Positions 18,670 through 27,100 of a stretch of DNA of 35,967 nucleotides are shown here, piece after piece. Below the pieces are notes generated by a model. It did not search any database. It saw only the letters and a list, made by a program, of their open reading frames with translations, and was not told the DNA's origin. A program made the position numbers and the translations under genes. This DNA comes from Promethearchaeota archaeon (lineage in GTDB: Archaea; Asgardarchaeota; Thorarchaeia; Thorarchaeales; Thorarchaeaceae), in contig JALVPN010000067.1 of NCBI GenBank assembly GCA_027031765.1, positions 1 through 35,967 on the forward strand. The letters run 5' to 3'. Every line of letters begins with the position of its first letter. Position 1 is the first letter of the stretch.

Positions 18670-19575
18670 ATGAACAGACCAGTCTGGAGAGCAATAGTTC
18701 AGGACGTGCAGGTCAGCGTGAAGCTGACAAAGGACAACTTCGCCTCCTTCGCTCTCGGCATGCTGGGCGTCATGTTGCTCACCGCCCTGCTGATGGCACT
18801 TGCACTCGGGGTCACAGTAGTCATCTTCATGCTGCTCTCGCAGAGCATGACCGCATGGGTGAGTGCGCTCGTCGAGTGGAGCAGCGTCTTCGCCCAGTCA
18901 CCGACCCCTGTACTCGCGTGGGGTGCGTTCTTCGTACTCCTGGTCGTGACCGTCCCTGTGTTCCTTGCCATTGGAGCACTCTTTGGCATGAGCAGGGAAG
19001 TCGTTGAGGGGGCAGGCACCGCAGCCGCTGGTGTCCTGACGTGGTACAGACGCAGGTCGAAGTCCCTTGCTGCGGGTGGGGCAGCCCTCTACTGCACTGT
19101 GGTGGGGCCTGCGTACCTCATTGTGACGCTCCCCTACCTGTCCCCGGTCGGCGACACGAGCGTGGTCGCTGGGGTCACCGTTGGTGTTGCCACGTTCTGG
19201 GTGATGCTGGTGGGTGGGCTGACCAGCCTGACGTTCCCCGCAGTTATCGATGGCCTGCCCGTGCACCGCGCCCTGCCGCTGGCGGTGTCGACCGCGGTCA
19301 GGTACTTCGACAGGGTCATGGGGGTCTGGGTAGCTTTTCTCGTCCTCTTTGGGCTGACAGTTGTTGCCCCGTTGTATGCGTTCATCGTACTTGGGGCACT
19401 GCCGAACCTGCTGGGGGTCATCCTGGTGATAGCTGGTGCCATTGTGGCGGTCTTCGTACTTGTCCCGGCCATGGCCGTGGCGCTCAGCCGTCTCTATATG
19501 ATCCTTACAGCAGCCGACCTGCAGGACGCCACTGACGAGGGAGCACCGGGACCGCTGTTTGTCGGGGGGCCGTGA
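18670..19575 (+). CDS. Multi-pass membrane protein, paralogue of the previous gene
   Basis: Listed ORF starts at 18607, but AGGAGG at 18655-18660 favours the ATG at 18670 ('MNRPVWRAIVQDVQVSVKLTKDNFASF'). 'GALFGMSREVV...YRRRSKSLA...FPAVIDG...VRYFDRVMGVWVAF' matches the upstream gene. Confidence 0.8.
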   Translation: MNRPVWRAIVQDVQVSVKLTKDNFASFALGMLGVMLLTALLMALALGVTVVIFMLLSQSMTAWVSALVEWSSVFAQSPTPVLAWGAFFVLLVVTVPVFLAIGALFGMSREVVEGAGTAAAGVLTWYRRRSKSLAAGGAALYCTVVGPAYLIVTLPYLSPVGDTSVVAGVTVGVATFWVMLVGGLTSLTFPAVIDGLPVHRALPLAVSTAVRYFDRVMGVWVAFLVLFGLTVVAPLYAFIVLGALPNLLGVILVIAGAIVAVFVLVPAMAVALSRLYMILTAADLQDATDEGAPGPLFVGGP

Positions 19576-19578
19576 CGG

Positions 19579-20208
19579 GTGAGCAACAGCAGAGTCGAGC
19601 CAATGAAGGACCTCGAGGTCATCTCGGACCCACGGACAATCAAGGTGTTGTTCGAGCCGACCCGGGCTGCAATCATGTTCAAGTACCTGGTCAATGGGGC
19701 AATGACAGTGAAGCAGCTGGCAGACGCACTGGGCAAGAACCCGGGGACGATACTCCACCACATCGACAAGCTCAGAGAGGTGGGCCTCGTTGTCCAGGAA
19801 CGCACCGAACAGACCGTGACCGGGATTGTCCAGCGGTACTACAGGGCCACGGCCAGGGAGTACCGGCTGGGTATCCGGGGGATGATGGAGGCCAATGGCG
19901 GGGTCGCGGACTTTGCACGGGAGAGGCTGCGTTCGATGATACGTGGTCTCGCTGCATACGGCGTCGTGATCCCCGAGGACGAGGTCGGTGAGGCTATGGA
20001 GCTGCTCAGCCCACTGCTCGAGCGCGAGAACGCCGTGAGCTCCAGCATCAAGATACTCAACGAGGAGGTCTATCGCAGCCTCCCCGGAGCTGTGCGGAGC
20101 GACGCGTCAAGGATCATGCGGAGGTTCATGCTCGAAGAAGACTCACAGTATAGGGGTCTGCGGAACAAGTGGCATAAGTTCCTGAAGAAACACTGGAGGA
20201 GTAGTTGA
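19579..20208 (+). CDS. ArsR-like winged-helix transcriptional regulator
   Basis: GTG start. 'ISDPRTIKVLFEPTRAAIMFKYLVNGAMTVKQLADALGKNPGTILHHIDKLREVGLVVQ...YYRATAREY' is a typical wHTH pattern. Confidence 0.88.
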   Translation: MSNSRVEPMKDLEVISDPRTIKVLFEPTRAAIMFKYLVNGAMTVKQLADALGKNPGTILHHIDKLREVGLVVQERTEQTVTGIVQRYYRATAREYRLGIRGMMEANGGVADFARERLRSMIRGLAAYGVVIPEDEVGEAMELLSPLLERENAVSSSIKILNEEVYRSLPGAVRSDASRIMRRFMLEEDSQYRGLRNKWHKFLKKHWRSS

Positions 20209-20975
20209 TGGATAGAAGTGAGAACACATACAGACGAGATCCCATTATGGTAGCGTGTATACTCGCAGTCTTGGTGCTCGGTGCCGCATTCGTCGGGATT
20301 GCGGCCACAACGGGCCACTGGGGCATGTTCGGTCACGGTGGCAACGAGGTCACATTCCACTTCGACATGGCACCTGACAACAACACAGACGACGTGGCCT
20401 TGGTGGTCAGTGTGAACACGGGGAACGTAAAGGTCAACTTTGAGGACAACAGCAGCCTGCTGTACAGGATGACCGTCGATGTGCCGCGGGATTTGCTGGC
20501 GCAGCAGGGTGAACCTGAGGTGACAGAGAGCGGCAGTATCTACACCCTCTCATATCCCGCGGCCAGTGTGAACATCACGCTGGGCACCGCCGTGTCCTAC
20601 GACCTAGACGTCTCAACGGGCACAGGTTCTATAGACCTGACACTTGCGCATGGTGCGTCCTTTGGCAACGTTTCACTGACAACGGACACAGGGGGCGTGT
20701 CCCTCTTGGTCGCGGCTGACACCGACCCGGCAGACGGCTCACGGATCACACTCAGCACGAGTACTGGCAATGTGAACGTGGCCATTGACCTGCCGGACAG
20801 TGCCGGAGCACACTTCACCGCCAGCACTCAGAGTGGCAGCGTGGACATCACGACCGCATCATGGACGAAGGTCACGGCCGATACCTACGAGTCACCAGAC
20901 TATGCATCCGCCACCGAGCTGTTGACAGTCACTGCACACGCAGATGTGGGGTCAATAACTGGTGTACTGACCTGA
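20208..20975 (+). CDS. Membrane-anchored DUF4097/adhesin-like beta-repeat protein
   Basis: N-terminal TM 'IMVACILAVLVLGAAFVGIAA'. Repeated 'STGTGSIDLTL', 'DTGGVSLLV', 'STGNVNVAI', 'TQSGSVDIT' units as in DUF4097-type proteins. The ATG overlaps the upstream stop (TGATG). Confidence 0.72.
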   Translation: MDRSENTYRRDPIMVACILAVLVLGAAFVGIAATTGHWGMFGHGGNEVTFHFDMAPDNNTDDVALVVSVNTGNVKVNFEDNSSLLYRMTVDVPRDLLAQQGEPEVTESGSIYTLSYPAASVNITLGTAVSYDLDVSTGTGSIDLTLAHGASFGNVSLTTDTGGVSLLVAADTDPADGSRITLSTSTGNVNVAIDLPDSAGAHFTASTQSGSVDITTASWTKVTADTYESPDYASATELLTVTAHADVGSITGVLT

Positions 20976-20982
20976 ACCGATA

Positions 20983-21033
20983 GGCCACCGGGTGACGGTA
21001 CGGTGCCGCATCCGGTGGCCCCACTTTTTTTTT
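20983..21033 (+). terminator. Hairpin plus T-tract terminator
   Basis: Perfect 9-bp stem GGCCACCGG (20983-20991) / CCGGTGGCC (21012-21020), followed by nine T (21025-21033), just after the stop of the four-gene plus-strand operon. Confidence 0.75.
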
Positions 21034-21097
21034 CCTCGTCCAGTCCGAGGGCCCGGCAGCACTGACGTGCTGAAGGCGCGGGTCTGAGGCACAACAC

Positions 21098-22243
21098 CTA
21101 TGTCCGGTCAGGTGATGAGATGGCCGCCGGGCCGGAGTCGTTGGTACTGGATGTGTCCTCATCAATGAAGACGAGATACGGGAATGCGGCTTGGACGAGT
21201 GCATCGAGCTGCGCCATCATCTTGGAGTCGACGTTGACGGCCTCTGCAGCAAGGCGCTCATATAGGTCGGCTGATATCGAGGACAGGAGCATCTTGAGCG
21301 ACCGTCTTGCAAAGTAGGTGCCCCGTTCGCAGATCAGCAGTGCAGAGATGTCCTTGGACCACTCGAACAACAGCACCCTGCGGGTGACATCAATGAGGCG
21401 TAGCTGGGCATTGACCTGGAGGCCCTCGGAGAGGACTGACGAGACCGCAGTGATTGACATGCTCATGAGCTGGTCGGGCACCACCATGCCCTCCATGCCC
21501 CGGGTACGGACGGCACGGGAATATGTTGCAATCCCGACGGAGTTGTAGATGATGATACGGTAGACCGGGACTGGTAGACGATAGAGGTAGTTGGGGTGGG
21601 TCAGGTACATGCCTATCAGGAGGACGAGCCCGACAAAAGTGATCATGTCCCCCAGCTCGTAGACGGACATGTCGATGACATGCTTGAAACCGAAGTAGTT
21701 GCCCATGACAGCTGGGATTCCACCAGACGCCAGTATTAGCAGTGCCAGCCACTCGACAAGGGCGTTCCGTTCCTCCGTCATCCGCCAGCCGCGGAACGAT
21801 ATCACCATGCCGAACAAGAAGGCGCCCATCCTGATGGCGTCATGGGCAAAGTCGTTCCACTGAGTGAGTGCACCGGGAGCGCTGTCAAGGGTGAGCATGG
21901 TCGCAGAGGTGGCGGCACCCATGCCCACAAGGGCGCTCATCAGGGCCAAGCGGGCAAGGTGTGGTCGGAGGTCGGAGACCTGTTCAAAGTGGAGATAGAT
22001 TGCATAGTACATGAAGACGTATGCAAGTCCGTTTGCAAGCGGTGATGTGTGGGATGCCAGGTACTCCGAGAGGAACGGGCGAAAGGCCCACAGCGTGAGG
22101 CCGGCAACACCGAACAGTAGGCCCACTGTGAGCAGGTGCGCGTGACGGTTCTTGCGGAATGTCTGATAGATGAACAGTATGACCAGCAACAATAAGATTC
22201 CCCATAGGGCCAGCACAACAACGTTCGCAATATCTGACTGCAT
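21098..22243 (-). CDS. 7TM membrane protein with a soluble C-terminal domain (possible longin/roadblock-like fold)
   Basis: About seven hydrophobic helices in the first ~235 aa. A soluble C-terminal region follows: 'VYRIIIYNSVGIATYSRAV...LMSMSITAVSSVLSEGLQ...LRLIDVTRRVLLFEWSKDISALLICERGTYFARRSLKMLLSSI'. Confidence 0.75.
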   Translation of the reverse strand: MQSDIANVVVLALWGILLLLVILFIYQTFRKNRHAHLLTVGLLFGVAGLTLWAFRPFLSEYLASHTSPLANGLAYVFMYYAIYLHFEQVSDLRPHLARLALMSALVGMGAATSATMLTLDSAPGALTQWNDFAHDAIRMGAFLFGMVISFRGWRMTEERNALVEWLALLILASGGIPAVMGNYFGFKHVIDMSVYELGDMITFVGLVLLIGMYLTHPNYLYRLPVPVYRIIIYNSVGIATYSRAVRTRGMEGMVVPDQLMSMSITAVSSVLSEGLQVNAQLRLIDVTRRVLLFEWSKDISALLICERGTYFARRSLKMLLSSISADLYERLAAEAVNVDSKMMAQLDALVQAAFPYLVFIDEDTSSTNDSGPAAISSPDRT

Positions 22244-22591
22244 GGCTGGACACTCCGTACAACTGTGACGAGAACACAGAGTGGTGTGCTTGGGGCGGTA
22301 TTAACAGTTGTCCAGACATACTGGACGACCACGTGAGCGGCCCGTTGTCGGCATGCCTTGCGGACGTACGGGCAACACCCATAGGACGGGAGCGTGTGGG
22401 AGGGGCACAACTGGGCCGCCACCACGCCAGTGTTCAGAGGGACGCCTAACAGTGACCCCACAAGGAGAGGTGGCCGCAGGCACACTGTGCAGCCGTGCTG
22501 ACACTACGACGGGGGCAGGCCATGGCAGGCAGCAGGACTGGTCGGACAGGCAACAGTGCAATACCGGGTCATCGCCCATCGCAGGGGATGC

Positions 22592-23860
22592 TCAGGACTG
22601 GGGCCTGCTGAGGTGACGAATGCGGGCCTCACACTCAGCCTCACGTGTGGTCGCACCCATCTCACGGAACATTGATGCTGCCACCTGCCATGTCCTGATG
22701 GCGTCCCCGGTCTGTCCGAGGCGCTCCAGTGTCAGGCCGCGGTAGTAGAGGTGTTCTGGGTTGTCCGGTTCAATGGAGAATGCACGGTCGAAGTCAGAGA
22801 GGGCCTCTGTGAAGTGCTGCAGTGCAAGGTGTAGACGACCCCGCAGGTGCATCAGTGTCGGGTCATCGGGGTCGAGAGCACATGCAGTATTATAGTACTC
22901 CAGTGAGGCGTCAAGGTCACCCTGTTGTGCCATCACCTGTGCACATCTCGCCCACGCGTCAACACACTCAGGGCTTGCATTGATGGCGCGTTCATACGAG
23001 ACCAGCGCCTCCTGGTATGACCTCAATGCACGGTGGGCATCACCCTTCCGGATCCAGAGGTATGGGTCATCGAATTTGATTGACACCGCTCCCTGGTAGT
23101 ACTGGACTGCCCGCTCGTACTCGTCGAGCTCGTAGTATATGTCACCAAGCATCTGGAGCGCTTGGTAGAGGCCACGGTCTACGGCAAGGGCCCTCTCAAG
23201 TGCCTCGATGGCAAGCTCGTACCGCTTCTGCGAGGCGTATATCCGTCCCAGTTCGACAAGAGCATATACATAGCGCGGTTCGAGATCCACGGTACGCTCA
23301 AGCCATGCAATCGCACCAAGGGCATTCCCTGACCTCTCAAGGCACAGTCCATATGCAAGACGCGCTCGGGAGTCCTGCGGGTCAGCCTGCACTGCACGCT
23401 TGGCGTACTCCCATGCACCATCGATGTCGCCAAGGTCCAGGAGGGCACGCGAAAGGTATGTCAGCACAAGGCAACAGTCCGGGTCAAGAGAAAGAGCGGT
23501 CCTGAAACACTTGACAGCGTCATCAGCAGACCCGGCCACCATGTAGGCCACACCCATGTTGACCCATGCAGCAACACGGCCACTGTCCAGTCCCAACATC
23601 CGTTCGTACAGCACTATTGCCCGTGCGGTGTTCCCTTCTGACAAGTGCAGGTTCGCCAACCGGAAGAGTAGTTCAGGCAGGCGCGGGTCGTCCTTTGCAG
23701 CCTCCACCACCGTTTCGAGCTCGGCCTCAAGCCGGCCCAGTTCCTTCCGGTCACTTGAAGGAAGGGCGACTGGTCGGATCTCTTCAGGTTGCACAAGTGT
23801 CCCGATGCGCAGGCTATTCAACCGGCCCTCGATTGATGAAACAATGTCGTTCTGCTCCAT
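22592..23860 (-). CDS. Tetratricopeptide (TPR) repeat protein
   Basis: Many consecutive 34-aa TPR units, e.g. 'AWVNMGVAYMVAGSADDAVKCFRTALSLDPD', 'YQALQMLGDIYYELDEYERAVQYYQGAVSI'. Confidence 0.93.
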   Translation of the reverse strand: MEQNDIVSSIEGRLNSLRIGTLVQPEEIRPVALPSSDRKELGRLEAELETVVEAAKDDPRLPELLFRLANLHLSEGNTARAIVLYERMLGLDSGRVAAWVNMGVAYMVAGSADDAVKCFRTALSLDPDCCLVLTYLSRALLDLGDIDGAWEYAKRAVQADPQDSRARLAYGLCLERSGNALGAIAWLERTVDLEPRYVYALVELGRIYASQKRYELAIEALERALAVDRGLYQALQMLGDIYYELDEYERAVQYYQGAVSIKFDDPYLWIRKGDAHRALRSYQEALVSYERAINASPECVDAWARCAQVMAQQGDLDASLEYYNTACALDPDDPTLMHLRGRLHLALQHFTEALSDFDRAFSIEPDNPEHLYYRGLTLERLGQTGDAIRTWQVAASMFREMGATTREAECEARIRHLSRPQS

Positions 23861-24197
23861 CCCGTTACGTTCCCGGTACTCGTAGGGATGTGGCGGGCTT
23901 TAAGTCTTCTCACACCCCGGTACTGAGGATGTCCCTGACGATGACACAGAGAGGTGATGTGTGTCAGCAACGACGTGCCCGGCGCGGTTAACGGCAAGAG
24001 AGGCTGACCAGAGTGGGCGCGTCTGTCGTGGCTGGTGACGCCATGCGACGGGACACACTGTTGTGACAGTGTGGGAATGGACAGACCACAGCGTCCAAAC
24101 AGTACCATGACTGCCAGATGTGGCCTGCGTGGTGGGGTCAGGACGGTAACAGTATCACTGTCAAACCAGGGGTGTGCACGCGAGTCCTGCCGGGAGT

Positions 24198-27100
24198 TCA
24201 GGCAACGATGTGTACGGGACGGAGGTTGACGACCCTGTGTTCGCCGTCGGCACTGTCATACTCGACCATGCCCACAAGCTCGCCCTCAGCACCCGGCTGG
24301 AGTTCGAAGTCAATCTCGGTCACCGACACACCACCTGGCTCGATTGTGCCGACCACTTGGCTCTTGATGACATCGGTCAGGTCGGGGACGCCGAGTACGA
24401 CCTGGACGTTGTGCATGGGGTTCTTCGACCCGTTCCGGACCGCCACACCGAAGATGACCTTGCCATCGCGGATCTTGTACTCAACGAGCACCTCCATGCC
24501 CGGTTCCAGGCCCGGACTTGCAGGCTCGGCCTCGGTCACGTACTCGCGCCTGCGCCAGCGCTCAGCCACCTTGCGGCCCACCACTGAGAGGACGACGACC
24601 GCCAAGACAACACGCATCACTGCAAAGCCCCAGTGCACGGTCGGTTCGAAGTCCGCGCCATCCAGGAGCATGTCGCCGTCGGTATCTGACGAGGTGGCAT
24701 TGGTACCGTACACGACCACCTCCTCTCGGTCGGACAGGCCGTCACCATCGGTGTCAGCACTGACAGGACTGGTATGATAGAGGGTCAGCTCTGCATAGTC
24801 GGACAGGCCATCACCGTCAGTGTCATTCACCAGTGGTGACGTGTGGTACACGTTGACCTCATCGTAGTCACTGAGGCGGTCACTATCAGTATCGGCCAGC
24901 TCTGGGTCAGTGTGGTACTCGGTGACCTCCTCCCGGTCGGACAGGCCGTCGGAGTCGGTGTCAACGCTGGTGGGGGATGTCTTCGAGACCATCACCTCAT
25001 AGTAGTCTGAGAGGCCATCACCATCGGTGTCTGACAGTGTGGCGTTCGTCCCATAGACGAAGACCTCATCATAGTCAGAGAGGTGGTCGTTGTCAGTGTC
25101 CACCGAGGTGGGGCTCGTACCATACAGGTGCACTTCGGCACCATCGATTATCGAGTCGGAGTCGGTGTCCCGTTTCCGGGGGTTGGAGCCGTACTGGACC
25201 TCGAGGCCGTCCGCCAGGTCGTCATTGTCATAGTCGGGGTCCAGGGGCAGGGTGCCGTAGACCCGTAGCTCCTCTATGTTCGACAGGCCGTCACCATCAG
25301 AGTCCCACTCCGAGTCCAGCACACCGGGGTGGGTCATGTTCTTGATTGGGCTCGTGCCGGTCAGCTCGACCTCCTCGTAGTCGGTGAGCCGGTCGTCGTC
25401 AGTGTCCACCCGCAGTGGGTCAGACCGGTAGTCCTTGACCTCCCGGTTGTCGTCGAGGCCGTCACCATCAGAGTCGCGGGCCAGCGGGTCAGTGTGATAC
25501 ACCCTGGTCTCGTCGTAGTCAGAGAGTGTGTCCCCATCAGTGTCTGCCTTGCGTGGGGCGGTGCCAGCAAGGATTTCCTCGATGTTCGTGAGGCCGTCGC
25601 CGTCCTCGTCGTCATTGAGGTCGGAGATACCATCATCGTCCGTGTCCTTGTCACGCGGGTCAGTGCCCGTCAGGTAGCACTCCTGGTAGTTCGTCAGCAG
25701 GTCACGGTCCTCGTCGTCAGCACCGTCGTCAATCCCATCACCGTCGCTGTCAGGGTTGCGTGGGTCAGTGTGTGTAAGGGCGAGCTCGTCCGAGTTTGAC
25801 AGGCCATCACTGTCGATGTCCCAGTCGGCATCAGAGGTGCCGTCGCCGCGAGTGCTGTACCGCAGTGGATTCGTGAGGGTAAGGTTGGCCTCTTGGTAGT
25901 CAGTGAGACCGTCCGAGTCGGTGTCTGGAGAGAGTGGGTCTGTCCCGAGTGCGACCTCTTGGGCGTCAAGCAGCAGGTCAGAGTCAGTGTCCATCACCAA
26001 CGGATCCGTATTGTATACGTTGAGTTCAAGACCATCTGTCAGGCCGTCCCCGTCAGTGTCAGGAGTGAGCGCGTCGGTCTCGAAGACCATAATCTCGTCG
26101 TAGTCGGACACGCCATCTGCGTCGGTGTCCGTGCTGTTGAGCAGGGTGTGATAGGTATACGCCTCCTCACCGTCCTCCAGCAGGTCGCCGTCGGTGTCCC
26201 GCCGGTTCGGGTCGCTGGAGAACAGGAATATCTCGTCCCAGTCACCAATGGAGTCATCGTCAGTGTCGCCATCTCGGGGTGAGGTGTGGCTTGTGAAGAC
26301 CTCATACGAGTCGGACAACATGTCGCCGTCCGTGTCGACCAGTGTACAGTTGGTCTCATAGTAGTATATCTCAAGGTAGTTGTTGATACCGTCGCCGTCC
26401 TGGTCATCAAGGTCGTCAGGGACACCGTCACCATCGCTATCGCTGGACGTCGGGTCTGTGTGGCTGTTCCAGAGCTCGTCGTTGTCGGCGAGGTGGTCAC
26501 CATCAGTGTCAGGGGTTGTGGGGTCAGTACCGAGGTCGTTGACCTCGTCGCCGTCCTTCAGGTCGTCAAAGTCGGTGTCAGGGTTCTTGGGGTCGCAGCC
26601 ATGATCAATCTCTTCACCGTCCAGCAGACCGTCGTCATCGCAGTCAGGGTCAGTACCATCAGTGTCGTATACCTTCCACTCCTCCCAGTCAGAGAGGCCA
26701 TCAGAGTCTGTGTCATTGTTGTTGGGGTCAAGGCCAAGTTCGAGCTCCTTCCGGTCGTCAATCTGGTCGCCGTCGGAGTCTGGACTATTGGGACTGGTGC
26801 CGTAAGTGTTCACCTCGTCATAGTCGGACAGCAGGTCACCATCGGTGTCCCAGTCAGTAGGGCTGGTCCTGGACACGTACACCTCGTGGTAGTCGTCAAG
26901 CCCATCAGCATCGCTGTCATCGCCGGTGGGGTCTGTATGATAGACCACGTACTCCTCATAGTCGGAGAGACCGTCGTCATCCGTGTCCATATCCGTGGGG
27001 GACGTACCAGCAAGGTGTACCTCAGTGCCGTCGCTGAGCAGGTCACCATCGGTGTCCCATGCGGTCGCGTTCGAGTGGTAGCCATAGATCTCAAGCCCGT

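Noticed and set aside
18898-19761. 287-aa minus-strand ORF opposite the membrane protein and regulator
   Set aside because: Cys/His/Arg-rich composition typical of antisense translation in GC-rich DNA; overlaps two supported genes.
23930-24020. Possible C/D-box RNA (GTGATGT ... CTGA)
   Set aside because: Boxes are imperfect and isolated; no supporting terminal stem or D'/C' pair could be identified by eye.
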